A stretch of DNA of 64,000 nt from Stutzerimonas stutzeri (GCF_000590475.1 NZ_CP007441.1:3850660-3914659), one strand, 5' to 3'; counted from the first letter of the stretch, positions 25,885 through 35,984 are shown. Notes: generated by a model from the sequence alone, not told the origin. A program made the numbers and translations.

Positions 25885-27072
25885 TCAACGAGCCAGCGGC
25901 GTCACCGCCCAGGAACCTTCGTGCAACACTAGCTGCCGGTCGCAGGCGACGCTTATCGCAACGTCGCCTTGCTGACCGTCAAGTGCCTGCACAACGCGCT
26001 CACCCTGCTCGCGCAGACGGCAGATCGCCTGCCATAGCGAAGGATCGGTGCTGTACGGCGCCCATATACCCACGGCTGGGGTCACGAGCTGCGCATTACC
26101 CAAGCTGACCAATGTCTTCAAATCCGTCGAAAAGCCGGTCGCCGGCCGCGCCCGCCCGAAATCCGCACCAATATCGTCATAACGGCCGCCCTGAGCAATC
26201 GACTGGCCGACACCCGGTACGAACACCGCAAACACCACCCCGGTGTGATAGTGATAGCCTCGCAGCTCGCCCAGATCGAAATACAGCGGGATATCCGGAT
26301 ACCGCACCGCTAGCTGGTCGGCGATCTGAACAAGACATTCGAGCGCTTCGCGTACCACAACTGGCGCATCAGCCAGCGCAGCACGCGCAGCATCCAGCGC
26401 CTCACGCCCACCACAGAGTCGCGCCAGCGCGCGCAGCATGTTTGCGAGCGCAGGCGTCACATCGGCGGTCAAAGCCGCGATTTCGCCCATCGCCTTACGC
26501 TGTAGCGCATCGAACAGGCGCTGCTCGACATCCCCGGACAGACCCGCCGCACGCGCCAGTCCGCGATAGATGCCCACGTGCCCCAGGTCCATATGCACAT
26601 CAGGCACATCGGCAAGACCGAGGGTTTCCAGCATCAAGCTGATCACCTCGAGATCGCTGGAAGTGCTGCTGTCACCATAAAGCTCGGCACCTAGCTGGAT
26701 CGGGCTGCGCGAAGTCGCGAGCGCCTGCGGCTTGGCATGTAGCACGCTGCCGGCGTAGCACAAGCGGCTGGGCCCTTCGCGGCGCAAGGTATGTGCATCC
26801 ACACGCGCCACCTGCGGTGTGATATCGGCGCGCAAGCCCATCTGCCGGCCCGATAACGGATCGATAACCTTGAACGTCTTGAGATCAAGATCCTGTCCCG
26901 CTCCAGTGAGCAGTGACTCGAGAAACTCCACATGAGGAGTAATGACCAACTCGTAGCCCCAGCGCTGGAACAGGTCCAGCACGCGACGTCGCGCGGTCTC
27001 GATACGCGCCGCCTCGGGCGGCAGCACCTCTTCGATGCCATCTGGCAGGAGCCAGCGGTCTACCGTTGCCAT
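25885..27072 (-). CDS. hisZ: ATP phosphoribosyltransferase regulatory subunit
   Basis: 395 aa, a histidyl-tRNA synthetase paralogue without synthetase function that activates short-form HisG in histidine synthesis. Seen: LPDGIEEVLPPEAARIE, then GLRADITPQVARVDA (class II core), and YHTGVVFAVFVPG. The start at ATG 27072 (MATVDRWLLPDG) matches the family; the frame extends 9 codons further upstream. The hisG partner is outside the window. Confidence 0.93.
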   Translation of the reverse strand: MATVDRWLLPDGIEEVLPPEAARIETARRRVLDLFQRWGYELVITPHVEFLESLLTGAGQDLDLKTFKVIDPLSGRQMGLRADITPQVARVDAHTLRREGPSRLCYAGSVLHAKPQALATSRSPIQLGAELYGDSSTSSDLEVISLMLETLGLADVPDVHMDLGHVGIYRGLARAAGLSGDVEQRLFDALQRKAMGEIAALTADVTPALANMLRALARLCGGREALDAARAALADAPVVVREALECLVQIADQLAVRYPDIPLYFDLGELRGYHYHTGVVFAVFVPGVGQSIAQGGRYDDIGADFGRARPATGFSTDLKTLVSLGNAQLVTPAVGIWAPYSTDPSLWQAICRLREQGERVVQALDGQQGDVAISVACDRQLVLHEGSWAVTPLAR

Positions 27073-27256
27073 TTCGCCAATCACCTCTCGATACGGCAAG
27101 CCTAGTCAAGCAGACGAACACCGGGGCTACAGCCTGAGCCGCCCATCGGTCGCGTGCGATTGTGTTCGAACCATGGCGACAGCGCCATGCCCCGCAAGGG
27201 GATCCGCATGGCTAACCATGCACGGGTCCATCTGCTTTCCACTGGGGCGCAGACGC

Positions 27257-27280
27257 AAAAAAGCCGGGCTCTCCCCGGCT
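27257..27280 (-). terminator. Terminator after hflC
   Basis: AGCCGGG and CCCGGCT pair around a short loop; on the minus strand a T5 tract follows. It lies about 70 bp beyond hflC and would end the hflX-hflK-hflC transcript. The rest of 27073-27350 shows no gene; the small DUF2065 gene found here in some Pseudomonas is not visible. Confidence 0.8.
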
Positions 27281-27350
27281 CGCGGATCATAACAATGTTT
27301 CGCCAACGGGTCACCCGGTGGACAGTATCGTCCCCCGGGCGACCTCTTGG

Positions 27351-28223
27351 TTACTGCGCCGTCGAGGATTCCAGATAGCGGAAGAAATCGCTCTTGGGAT
27401 CCAGTACCAACACGTCTTCCTTGTTGGCGAAGCTCTCGCGATAGGCCTGCAGGCTGCGGTGGAAGGAGTAGAACTCCCGATCCTGGCCGTACGCCGCCGC
27501 ATAAATAGCCGCCGCCTGCGCATCGCCATCACCGCGCAGTTCTTCAGCCTCGCGGAACGCTTCGGCAAGCAGCACGCGACGCTGACGATCAGCATCGGCA
27601 CGAATGCCTTCAGCCAATTCCTTACCTTTCGCCCGATGCTCACGCGCTTCACGTTCCCGCTCGGAGCTCATGCGCTCGAATACGCTGCGGTTCACTTCGC
27701 GAGGAAGATCGATACCCTTGACGCGAACATCGACCACTTCGATACCGAGCTCTTGCTGAGCCGCGCGGTTCAAGCTGTTGGTCACCAGACTCATCAGTTC
27801 GTCGCGCTGACCCGACACCGACTCGTGCAGGGTTCGCTTACCAAACTGATCTCGCAACGCAGCCTCCAGGCGCCGCGCCAGTCGCTCATCGGCGATCTGC
27901 TTCATGCCTGAAGTTGCGGTGTAGAAGCGCTCGGCATCATCCACTCGCCACTTGGCGTAGGAGTCGACCATCAGCGCTTTCTTCTCAAGTGTCAGAAAAC
28001 GCGCCGTACTGGTATCGAGCGTCATCAGGCGCGCATCGAACTTGCGCACGCTGTTCACGTAAGGAATCTTCAAGTGCAGACCCGGCTTTACATCGGGTTC
28101 GACGATGCGGCCGAAGCGCAGCATCACCGCACGCTCGGTCTGCGAGACGATGTAGAAGCTATTCCACAGCACGATCGCAAGCACCACACCCACAATCAGG
28201 GCGGTCAGGGATTTATTGCTCAT
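27351..28223 (-). CDS. hflC: Protease modulator HflC
   Basis: 290-aa SPFH/band-7 protein, anchored by one N-terminal transmembrane helix (SLTALIVGVVLAIVLWNSFYIV) with a periplasmic body. With HflK it forms the large cage around the FtsH protease and modulates membrane protein turnover. The SPFH domain runs from QTERAVMLRFG through VDVRVKGIDLP, followed by a long coiled coil (SEREREAREHRAKG). The start overlaps the hflK stop (TAATG), implying coupled synthesis. Confidence 0.96.
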   Translation of the reverse strand: MSNKSLTALIVGVVLAIVLWNSFYIVSQTERAVMLRFGRIVEPDVKPGLHLKIPYVNSVRKFDARLMTLDTSTARFLTLEKKALMVDSYAKWRVDDAERFYTATSGMKQIADERLARRLEAALRDQFGKRTLHESVSGQRDELMSLVTNSLNRAAQQELGIEVVDVRVKGIDLPREVNRSVFERMSSEREREAREHRAKGKELAEGIRADADRQRRVLLAEAFREAEELRGDGDAQAAAIYAAAYGQDREFYSFHRSLQAYRESFANKEDVLVLDPKSDFFRYLESSTAQ

Positions 28224-29404
28224 TAGCGGACCTCCCTTGTACGCACTTCACGCGGATCCAACTCCGGGGGCAGTCGTGTGGTTTGAGTCGAAGCGCCCGA
28301 AGCGGACGTCGCGGCAGAACGCTCGGAGGTAGCCCCTCGACTGTTGATCATCTTGTCCAAGGGCAAATAGAGCAGGTTGTTCTGCCCACTCTCGCCGGTC
28401 ACGAGGACCTTGCTGGTATTGCCCATGACTTCCTGCATGGTCTCGAGATACAGACGTTCGCGCGTCACGTCCGGCGCCTTGCGGTATTCGGCAACCAACT
28501 TGGAGAATCGATCCGCCTCACCCTGAGCACGTGAGATCACCGCATCGCGGTAGCCGCTCGCCTCTTCCAGCATTCGCTGGGCCTGGCCGCGCGCTTCAGG
28601 AATGACGCCGTTGGCGTAGGACTCGGCCTGATTCTTTTCGCGCTGCTCGTCTTCACGCGCACGGATCACGTCGTCAAAGGCTTCCTGCACTTCACGCGGG
28701 GCCGCCGCGCTTTGCAGGTTGACCTGAGTGACGATGATGCCGGTGCCGTAATTATCGAGGAAACGCTGCAGGCGCTCTTTTACCTCACCCGCCATGGCCT
28801 CACGACCCTCGGTCAGCACCTGATCCATGGCAGTCGAGCCCACCACGTGACGCACGGCACTGTCGGTCGCGTGCTGCAAAGATGCTTCCGGATCTTCAAC
28901 ATTAAGTACAAAGGCCTGCAGATCGCTGATCTTGTATTGCACGGTCAATGGCACTTCGATGATGTTCTCGTCCTCGGTAAGCATCTGCCCCTGCTTGCTG
29001 TAGGAACGCTCACGGGTGACGTTAGCCTGAAACTTACGATCAAACGGCGGGAAATAAATGTTCAGACCCGGCCCTACGGTTTCGTGGTACTTGCCGAAGC
29101 GCAATACCACCGCCTGCTCCTGCTCATCGACGATATAGATCGCATTGAACAGCCAGACGGCAAGCAGCAGCACCAGGCCGATCCAGACCAGCCCGAAACC
29201 GCCACGCCGACCGGTGCCGCCACCTGACGAACCGCCCCCGCGCTTCCTGCCACCGAACATGCCGTTGAGGCTGTCCTGTAATTTACGGAAAGCTTCATCC
29301 AGGTCCGGCGGACCTTTCTGATCGCCACCGCCGCGACGACCACCGCCACCGCTACCCCAGGGATCCTGGTTGTTCGAGTTGCCACCCGGCTCATTCCAAG
29401 CCAT
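28223..29404 (-). CDS. hflK: Protease modulator HflK
   Basis: 393-aa partner of HflC. The cytoplasmic N-terminus is Gly/Asn-rich (NSNNQDPWGSGGGGRRGGG), then one transmembrane helix (FGLVWIGLVLLLAVWLFNAIYIV), the SPFH domain (DEQEQAVVLRFGKYHETVGPG) and a coiled coil. The C-terminal part is Ser/Thr-rich. I use ATG at 29404 (MAWNEPGG), with GGAGAG upstream, over an in-frame ATG 4 codons earlier. Confidence 0.96.
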   Translation of the reverse strand: MAWNEPGGNSNNQDPWGSGGGGRRGGGDQKGPPDLDEAFRKLQDSLNGMFGGRKRGGGSSGGGTGRRGGFGLVWIGLVLLLAVWLFNAIYIVDEQEQAVVLRFGKYHETVGPGLNIYFPPFDRKFQANVTRERSYSKQGQMLTEDENIIEVPLTVQYKISDLQAFVLNVEDPEASLQHATDSAVRHVVGSTAMDQVLTEGREAMAGEVKERLQRFLDNYGTGIIVTQVNLQSAAAPREVQEAFDDVIRAREDEQREKNQAESYANGVIPEARGQAQRMLEEASGYRDAVISRAQGEADRFSKLVAEYRKAPDVTRERLYLETMQEVMGNTSKVLVTGESGQNNLLYLPLDKMINSRGATSERSAATSASGASTQTTRLPPELDPREVRTREVR

Positions 29405-29502
29405 AGCGCTCTCCATTCAAATAAAGCTAAAGACGCACCAGACGGCACGCCCGCCAATGCTACCGAAAGCCCGGAACGAACGGCTCAAAAGCCCCCCGAG
29501 CT

Positions 29503-30804
29503 TTATTGCAAAGTGTGTTGTTCGAAAAACTGCTCCGCCTCAAGACCTGCACGACTGATGAGGCGGTGCAGCTCGACTCGCTGTAATCGCACGTCAAGCA
29601 GGCTGCCACCCTCTTCGTCATGGGACTCGGATTGCACCGCTCCCAAGTCAAACAATTGCGCCCGCAGCCGCCCAAGACGCTGCGGAAGTCGAAGCGTGCC
29701 CACGAACAGATCATTGCCAAGCAACTCCGCGACGGCCTGTTTCACCAAGTCGAGGCCCAGCCCCTGCTGTGCCGATACCCAGACCCGCTGCGGCACACCG
29801 TCGGCGTTGCGCTGGATCTGCGGCTCAATACCCTCTAGCAGATCGATCTTGTTGTAGACCTCCAGAATCGGCAGCTCGTGTGCGCCGATTTCGGTCAGCA
29901 CCGCCAGCACCTGCTCAATCTGTTGATCCCGCTCGGGTTCGTGCGCGTCGATGACATGCAGGAGCAAATCAGCATTGCTCGACTCTTCAAGCGTGGCTCG
30001 GAAAGATTCGACCAGTTTGTGAGGCAAGTGGCGAATGAAGCCCACCGTATCGGCTAGCACCACCGGCCCCAGGTCGCCCAACTCGAGACGACGCAACGTC
30101 GGATCGAGCGTGGCGAATAGCTGATTGGCCGCATAAACATCGGATTCAGTTAGCGCATTGAACAGCGTGGACTTGCCGGCGTTCGTATAGCCCACAAGGG
30201 ATATCAGCGGAATGTCGGCGCGGCGGCGACCCCGTCTAGCCTGCTCACGTTGACCGCGAACCTTTTCCAGACGCTGCTTGATCTGACGGATCCGCACGCG
30301 CAACAAGCGCCGGTCCGTTTCCAGCTGGGTCTCGCCCGGCCCCCGCAGACCGATGCCACCTTTCTGCCGCTCAAGGTGAGTCCAGCCACGCACCAGACGC
30401 GTGCTCATATGCTCCAGCTGGGCCAGCTCGACCTGCAGCTTGCCTTCATGCGTACGCGCACGCTGGGCGAAGATATCCAGAATAAGACCGGTTCGATCGA
30501 GCACACGGCATTCGAGCGCACGCTCGAGATTGCGCTCCTGACTGGGAGTAAGTGTGTGATTGAAGATGACCAACTCGACCTCGCCATCCTTGACGAGATC
30601 GTGCAGCTCTTCAACCTTGCCGCTGCCGATTAGAAACCTGGCGGAAGGTTGATGCTTGGCTACATTGACGAAACCGACAGTTTCGGCGCCTGCTGACCGT
30701 GCCAGCTCCCGAAACTCCTGAGGGTCTTCACGCGCCGCTGGATCCTGACCATCCAGATGAACCAGGATAGCCCGCTCACCACCACCGGGACGTTCGAAGA
30801 ACAA
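29503..30804 (-). CDS. hflX: Ribosome-associated GTPase HflX
   Basis: 433 aa. GTPase that splits stalled ribosomes after stress. The N-terminal HflX domain includes RFLIGSGKVEEL and FNHTLTPSQERNLE, then GPGETQLETDRR. The G domain has GYTNAGKSTLFN (G1), DTVGFIRHLPH (G3) and YNKIDL (G4). The start is TTG at 30804, supported by family alignment (MFFERPGGGERAILV) and a GGGGG-rich ribosome binding site; an ATG start would lose conserved residues. It directly follows hfq (12-bp gap). Confidence 0.95.
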   Translation of the reverse strand: MFFERPGGGERAILVHLDGQDPAAREDPQEFRELARSAGAETVGFVNVAKHQPSARFLIGSGKVEELHDLVKDGEVELVIFNHTLTPSQERNLERALECRVLDRTGLILDIFAQRARTHEGKLQVELAQLEHMSTRLVRGWTHLERQKGGIGLRGPGETQLETDRRLLRVRIRQIKQRLEKVRGQREQARRGRRRADIPLISLVGYTNAGKSTLFNALTESDVYAANQLFATLDPTLRRLELGDLGPVVLADTVGFIRHLPHKLVESFRATLEESSNADLLLHVIDAHEPERDQQIEQVLAVLTEIGAHELPILEVYNKIDLLEGIEPQIQRNADGVPQRVWVSAQQGLGLDLVKQAVAELLGNDLFVGTLRLPQRLGRLRAQLFDLGAVQSESHDEEGGSLLDVRLQRVELHRLISRAGLEAEQFFEQHTLQ

Positions 30805-30816
30805 TGAAGGCCCCCT

Positions 30817-31080
30817 TTAGTCGTTACCCGACTCGGACTGCTCCGCATCGCCAGCTGCCGGCAGACGCACCGGACGGCCGGGAACAACGGTCGAAATAGC
30901 ATGCTTGTATACCATCTGACTGACAGTATTCTTCAAGAGGATGACGAATTGGTCGAATGACTCGATCTGACCCTGGAGCTTGATACCGTTGACCAAGTAG
31001 ATGGAAACCGGAACGCGTTCCTTACGCAAAGTGTTCAGGTAAGGGTCTTGTAGCGAATGCCCTTTTGACATGTGCCGCAC
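30817..31080 (-). CDS. hfq: RNA chaperone Hfq
   Basis: 87-aa Sm-like hexameric RNA chaperone for sRNA-mRNA pairing. SKGHSLQDPYLNTLRKERVPVSIYLVNGIKLQGQIESFDQ is the Sm1 region, and YKHAISTVVP the Sm2 motif with the proximal-face KH. The short C-terminus (AAGDAEQSESGND) is of Pseudomonas type. Operon order miaA-hfq-hflX is conserved. Confidence 0.98.
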   Translation of the reverse strand: MRHMSKGHSLQDPYLNTLRKERVPVSIYLVNGIKLQGQIESFDQFVILLKNTVSQMVYKHAISTVVPGRPVRLPAAGDAEQSESGND

Positions 31081-31161
31081 TCCTTAAAGGATCTTTTCAT
31101 TAATTTTTAGAATCAAACACGGCCGATCAGAGATCTGAGAATAGCCGGTCAAATTACAGTG

Positions 31162-32133
31162 TCAGCTCAATATGGTGAGCGTCTTCAAGTATTTCAATGC
31201 TCGCGGCAGATTGTCGCAGGCCGAGCTTTCCAACCAGTGAACCCCCTCCCACCCCCGCAACCATGTCAATTGACGCTTGGCCAGTTGCCGGGTTGCGATG
31301 ACGCCGCGCTGAACCATTTCCTCTCGCGAATAGGCACCGTCCAGATAACTCCAGACCTGACGATAGCCTACGGCACGCATGGAAGGCAGTTCGGGATGTA
31401 GATCGCCACGCCTACGAAGGGTTTCGACCTCCTCGACAAAGCCCTGTTCAACCATCGCCACGAAGCGTTGTTCGATACGCTGATGCAAGACCTGCCGCTG
31501 CGCGGGCGCAACGGACAACTGCGCGACAGTATAAGGCAAGACGCAGCCGTCTGGCGTGCCTGCTCCAGCTTTTTGCAACCTTTGTCGGGCGCGGTGCTCA
31601 CTCATGTTGATACCGCTGACCCGGTAGACCTCCAGCGCCCTGATCAGACGCTGAGGGTCGTTGGGATGAATCCGCGCCGCCGACTCCGGGTCGACTTTTG
31701 CCAACTGCCGATGAAGCGCCGCCAGCCCCTCCACCTCCGCCTGCGCTTCCAGCTCGGTGCGCACCGATGCGTTGGCAGCGGGCATATCGGCGAGGCCTTC
31801 GCTCAACGCTTTGAAATAGAGCATGGTGCCGCCAACTAGCAGCGGGATGCGCCCAGCCGCGACAATTTCCGCCATCGCAGCCAGTGCGTCACCGACAAAA
31901 TCAGCCGCCGAGTAGCTTTGCGCCGGATCACGGATATCGATCAACCGGTGCGGAAATGCCCGCAGCAGCTCGGCCGAAGGCTTGGCGGTACCGATATCCA
32001 TGCCCCGATACACCAACGCCGAATCCACGCTGATCAGATCACAGGGCAACTGCTTGGCAAGCTCTATTGCCAGGTCGGTCTTGCCTGCGGCAGTAGGGCC
32101 CATGAGGAAAATGGCGGGAGGCAGTCGGGACAT
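31162..32133 (-). CDS. miaA: tRNA dimethylallyltransferase
   Basis: 323 aa. Transfers dimethylallyl to N6 of A37 in tRNAs reading UNN codons. GPTAAGKTDLAIELA is the P-loop; DSALVYRGMDIGTAKPS holds the catalytic Asp and the DMAPP pocket; LVGGTMLYFKAL and RAVGYRQVWSYLDG are family blocks. Between mutL and hfq as usual. Confidence 0.97.
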   Translation of the reverse strand: MSRLPPAIFLMGPTAAGKTDLAIELAKQLPCDLISVDSALVYRGMDIGTAKPSAELLRAFPHRLIDIRDPAQSYSAADFVGDALAAMAEIVAAGRIPLLVGGTMLYFKALSEGLADMPAANASVRTELEAQAEVEGLAALHRQLAKVDPESAARIHPNDPQRLIRALEVYRVSGINMSEHRARQRLQKAGAGTPDGCVLPYTVAQLSVAPAQRQVLHQRIEQRFVAMVEQGFVEEVETLRRRGDLHPELPSMRAVGYRQVWSYLDGAYSREEMVQRGVIATRQLAKRQLTWLRGWEGVHWLESSACDNLPRALKYLKTLTILS

Positions 32134-32206
32134 CGAGAGCTCGAGAGGCAGGTGATTCGGCTACGCAACGCGCAACCGGTGTGATGGCGAGGCTGGCGAA
32201 TAGAAC

Positions 32207-34084
32207 TTACCGCCCCCTGAGGAACAGCTTGTCCAGATCACTCATACCCATCTGGGTCCAGGTCGGGCGACCATGATTGCATTGACCGCTGCGCTCGGTC
32301 TGCTCCATATCGCGCAACAGACCATTCATCTCCGGCAGGGTGAGGCGGCGGTTGGCTCGAACCGCTCCGTGACAAGCCATCGTGCCCAACAATTCGTTGA
32401 GATGCGCTTGAATGCGGTCACTGGTGCCGTATTCAAGCAGGTCGGCAAGCACATCCTGAACCAGTCGCGTCGCTTCGGCTTGCTTGAGCAACGAAGGAAT
32501 CTGGCGGATCGCCAGGCTTTCCGGCCCCAGGCGCTGCAGCTCGAACCCGAGCATCTTGAACCAGTGAGCATGCTCCTCGGCACAGTCCGCCTCTCGCTGG
32601 GCGACCGCGATCGACTCGGGCACCAATAACGGTTGCCCTCGCAAACCTTCACTGGCCATCGCGGTTTTCAGCCGCTCATACATGATCCGCTCGTGAGCGG
32701 CGTGCATATCCACCAGCACCAGCCCCTGCGCATTCTCCGCAAGGATATAGATGCCCTTGAGCTGGGCCAGCGCATAGCCCAGCGGCGGAATATCCTGCTG
32801 ACTCTCCGGCAACGCCGCCGGACCGACTTCGGCCAGTGGCGAAAAGAATTCCCGATAGGCGCCCTGGGCTTCGGCAACATTCCCCACCGGCATTTGCCGG
32901 GGTGCCTGATAGCCGGCACCGCCCACCCGCCAAGCAGGCTGTTCGCCCTGCGGCTGCTCGAGCACGCTGGCCGCGAGACTCATCTCGTTCTGCCCGGCGA
33001 ACTCTCCGCCAGCCAGTCCCCTTGCCTGGGTGACCGGCGCAACGCTGGCCGGCGCGGCGAGCTGATCTTCCGGACGCACGTCACCCAGCGCGCGGTGCAG
33101 CGTACCGTACAGGAAGTCATGCACCATGCGGTTATCGCGAAAACGCACCTCGTGCTTGGTCGGGTGAACATTGACGTCCACCACCGCCGGATCGACGTCG
33201 AGGAACAGCACGAAGGTCGGGTGACGGCCATTGAACAGCACATCGCGGTACGCCTGGCGCACGGCGTGGGCGACCAGTTTGTCACGGACCATACGTCCGT
33301 TGACGTAGAAATACTGCAGATCCGCCTGGCTGCGAGAAAACGTCGGCAGACCGACCCAGCCCCACAGATGCAATCCGTTGCGCTCGATTTCCACGGGCAA
33401 CGCCTGCTCGAGAAAGGCCGGACCGCATACTGACGCTACACGCCGCGCTCGCGCAGCGGCATCGCGGGATTGATGCAGGGCAAGCACCACTTTGCCGTTG
33501 TGGCGCAGATGGAAGGCCACATCGAAGCGCGCCAAAGCCAGTCGCTTGATCACTTCCTGCAAATGGTCGAATTCGGTCTTCTCGGTGCGCAGGAACTTGC
33601 GACGGGCGGGCGTATTGAAGAACAGGTCGCGCACCTCGACGGACGTACCGACCGGATGAGCTGCCGGCTGGACGCGAGCCTCCATGTCCCGACCCTCGGT
33701 TTCGACCTGCCAGGCCTCAGCGGCATCGGAAGTGCGAGAAGTGAGCGTCAACCGCGACACCGAACTGATCGATGCCAGCGCCTCGCCCCGAAAACCCAGG
33801 CTCATCACCCGCTCCAGGTCTTCAAGATCGCGAATCTTACTGGTCGCGTGCCGAGCCAGCGCCAGCGGCAAGTCCTCGGCGGCAATTCCACAGCCATCGT
33901 CACGTACGCGAAGCAGTTTCACCCCGCCTTGTTCGATATCCACCTCAATACGCGAGGCGCCCGAATCGAGGCTGTTCTCCAGCAGCTCCTTGATGACCGA
34001 AGCGGGCCGTTCGACGACTTCCCCCGCCGCAATCTGGTTCGCCAGCCGCGGATTGAGCAGCTGGATGCGCGCCGCCTCAGTCAT
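32207..34084 (-). CDS. mutL: DNA mismatch repair protein MutL
   Basis: 625 aa. GHKL ATPase domain with IAAGEVVERPASVIKELLENSLD, DDGCGI and HATSKI..LGFRGEALASI, then the transducer domain. A variable linker (about 340-420) precedes the C-terminal dimerisation domain with VLVDMHAAHERI and ACHGAVRANRRL. No DQHA(X)2E(X)4E endonuclease motif is seen, only DMHAAHERIMYE, so the assignment of nicking activity is left open. Start overlaps amiB stop as ATGA. Confidence 0.97.
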   Translation of the reverse strand: MTEAARIQLLNPRLANQIAAGEVVERPASVIKELLENSLDSGASRIEVDIEQGGVKLLRVRDDGCGIAAEDLPLALARHATSKIRDLEDLERVMSLGFRGEALASISSVSRLTLTSRTSDAAEAWQVETEGRDMEARVQPAAHPVGTSVEVRDLFFNTPARRKFLRTEKTEFDHLQEVIKRLALARFDVAFHLRHNGKVVLALHQSRDAAARARRVASVCGPAFLEQALPVEIERNGLHLWGWVGLPTFSRSQADLQYFYVNGRMVRDKLVAHAVRQAYRDVLFNGRHPTFVLFLDVDPAVVDVNVHPTKHEVRFRDNRMVHDFLYGTLHRALGDVRPEDQLAAPASVAPVTQARGLAGGEFAGQNEMSLAASVLEQPQGEQPAWRVGGAGYQAPRQMPVGNVAEAQGAYREFFSPLAEVGPAALPESQQDIPPLGYALAQLKGIYILAENAQGLVLVDMHAAHERIMYERLKTAMASEGLRGQPLLVPESIAVAQREADCAEEHAHWFKMLGFELQRLGPESLAIRQIPSLLKQAEATRLVQDVLADLLEYGTSDRIQAHLNELLGTMACHGAVRANRRLTLPEMNGLLRDMEQTERSGQCNHGRPTWTQMGMSDLDKLFLRGR

Positions 34085-35517
34085 GGCTGCGCCGCTAGGG
34101 TGGTGGCTGGAATCTTCAAGGTCTGACCGATCTTTATCACGTCGCTCTTCAGGCTGTTTGCATTGCGCAGCGCCGGCAGGCTGATCTGATAACGCTCGGC
34201 AAGCAGCGCCAGACTTTCACCGGAACGAACCACGTGTTCGCGGGGCGCACTGGCGATCTTGCCGGAATCACGCATCCAGGCGATATAGGTGCCGGGCGGC
34301 GGGTTTTCCTGGAAGAACTGTCGTACACCGCTGCGAATCGAGCGTGCCAGCGATTGTTGATGAGCGGAGGTTTGCAGTTTGCGTGCTTCGGACGGGTTGG
34401 AGATGAAGCCGGTTTCCACCAGGATCGAAGGAATATCCGGTGACTTCAGCACCATGAAGCCGGCCTGCTCCACTCGGCGTTTGTGCAACGGCGTGATACG
34501 CCCCATGTTGCTCAAGACTTTCTGTCCGATATTGAGGCTGGATGAGAGCGAGGCCGTCATCGACAGATCCAGCAACACGCCAGCGAGCATCTGATCCTTG
34601 TCTCCCAGACTGACATTACCGGCGCCGCCGATCAGGTCCGAACGGTTCTCGCTGTCAGCCAACCAGCGTGCGGTTTCCGAGGTGGCGCCGCGATCCGACA
34701 GCGCGAATACCGAGGCGCCGTAGGCGGATGAGCGAGGCGCCGCGTCGGCGTGGATCGAGACGAACAGATCCGCGCCCTTCTTGCGCGCTATCTCGGTGCG
34801 CTTGCGCAATGGAATGAAGTAGTCGCCCGTACGCACCAGTTCGGCGTGGAAGCCCTTTTCGGCATTGATCTGGCGCTGCAATTCCTTGGCGATCTGCAGC
34901 ACCACGTTTTTCTCGTAGATTTTGCCCGGGCCGATCGCTCCCGGATCCTCACCACCATGACCCGCGTCGATGGCAATCACGATGTCACGCTTGCTGCTTG
35001 GGAGTGACGGAAGGCTCAACGTAGGTAACGTCGGTGATACGGGGGCCGCGGGCGTGCTTGGCGTGGTCGTCGCCGGAACGTCTGCGGTAGTGGACGGGTC
35101 TGCGCCCTCATCGTACAGATCGACCACAAGCCGATGACCGTACTGCTGATTCGGGGTCAGGGTAAAACTCTTGGGTGTCACATGGGAAGAGAGGTCGATC
35201 ACCACCCGCAACGTATCGGCATCGTACTTGGCCGCACGCAGGCCGGAAATCGGGGTGCTCTCCAATGGCAACTGCTCGAACGGTTTGGGCAGATTGCCGC
35301 CATCGACGTCGATCACGATGCGGTCCGGCGCCGTCAGGGTGAAAACGTTGTGCTTTACCGGACCGGAGAGATCGAATACCAGGCGCGTATTATCCGGCGC
35401 CCGCCACAAACGTACGCTCTGCACGTCGGAAGCAGCCAGGGCCTGCAGGGCCGCGAGCATCAATGCCAAACCACTTACCAGCGCGCGCATGCGCATACCC
35501 AACCCCATGTTATTCAT
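34081..35517 (-). CDS. amiB: N-acetylmuramoyl-L-alanine amidase AmiB
   Basis: 478-aa periplasmic peptidoglycan amidase used in daughter-cell separation. Order: signal peptide (ALVSGLALMLAALQALA), AMIN domain (VQSVRLWRAPDNTRLVFDLSG), linker rich in Thr/Pro, Amidase_3 zinc domain (VIAIDAGHGGEDPGAIG with the first Zn His, SIHADAAP, and VLVETGFISNPSEA with the catalytic Glu). A C-terminal LysM domain follows (VRSGESLALLAERYQIS). The 4-bp overlap with tsaE supports the start at 35517; an internal Met at residue 8 is possible. Confidence 0.96.
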   Translation of the reverse strand: MNNMGLGMRMRALVSGLALMLAALQALAASDVQSVRLWRAPDNTRLVFDLSGPVKHNVFTLTAPDRIVIDVDGGNLPKPFEQLPLESTPISGLRAAKYDADTLRVVIDLSSHVTPKSFTLTPNQQYGHRLVVDLYDEGADPSTTADVPATTTPSTPAAPVSPTLPTLSLPSLPSSKRDIVIAIDAGHGGEDPGAIGPGKIYEKNVVLQIAKELQRQINAEKGFHAELVRTGDYFIPLRKRTEIARKKGADLFVSIHADAAPRSSAYGASVFALSDRGATSETARWLADSENRSDLIGGAGNVSLGDKDQMLAGVLLDLSMTASLSSSLNIGQKVLSNMGRITPLHKRRVEQAGFMVLKSPDIPSILVETGFISNPSEARKLQTSAHQQSLARSIRSGVRQFFQENPPPGTYIAWMRDSGKIASAPREHVVRSGESLALLAERYQISLPALRNANSLKSDVIKIGQTLKIPATTLAAQP

Positions 35518-35984
35518 TGATTACCGATGGTCAGGACAGAACACCAGCCAACTCCACGTTCGCCTCGTGGCGTAAGACGCAGCGAGCGGCCAGCGCCTTG
35601 GGGCGTAATGGTAATGTCCAGGTCGGCCTTTGGCAAAATGCCGGCGCCACGTTCTGGCCACTCTACCAGGCACAAGGCGTCCCCTTCGAAATAGTCGCGA
35701 ATGCCTAAAAATTCCAGTTCTTCCGGATCGACGAGCCGGTACAGGTCGAAATGAAAGACGCGTGCGGCCGGCGTTTCGTAGGGTTCGACCAAGGTAAAGG
35801 TCGGGCTTTTGACCTTACCCTCATGACCAAAACCGCGAATCAGCCCGCGTGACAACGTCGTCTTGCCTGCGCCGAGATCACCATGCAGGTAGATCACGCC
35901 CCGACCGCCGGTCGCCTGGGCGATACGCGCACCCAGCGCCAGCATGGCGTCTTCGTCTGGAGCAATGAGCGTCACGTCAGGCAT
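35514..35984 (-). CDS. tsaE: tRNA t6A37 synthesis ATPase TsaE
   Basis: 156-aa P-loop protein that works with TsaB and TsaD in forming threonylcarbamoyl-adenosine on tRNA. Walker A is YLHGDLGAGKTTLSRGLIRG. Family blocks KSPTFTLVEPYE and FHFDLYRL are present, and LVEWPERG lies near the end of the core. Overlaps nnrD by 13 bp and amiB by 4 bp, so part of a tight nnrD-tsaE-amiB-mutL-miaA-hfq-hflX chain. Confidence 0.95.
   Translation of the reverse strand: MPDVTLIAPDEDAMLALGARIAQATGGRGVIYLHGDLGAGKTTLSRGLIRGFGHEGKVKSPTFTLVEPYETPAARVFHFDLYRLVDPEELEFLGIRDYFEGDALCLVEWPERGAGILPKADLDITITPQGAGRSLRLTPRGERGVGWCSVLTIGNQ

Noticed and set aside
27100..27350. DUF2065 small membrane protein gene expected between hisZ and hflC
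   Set aside because: No frame in this gap has the expected hydrophobic short protein; only the terminator is visible.
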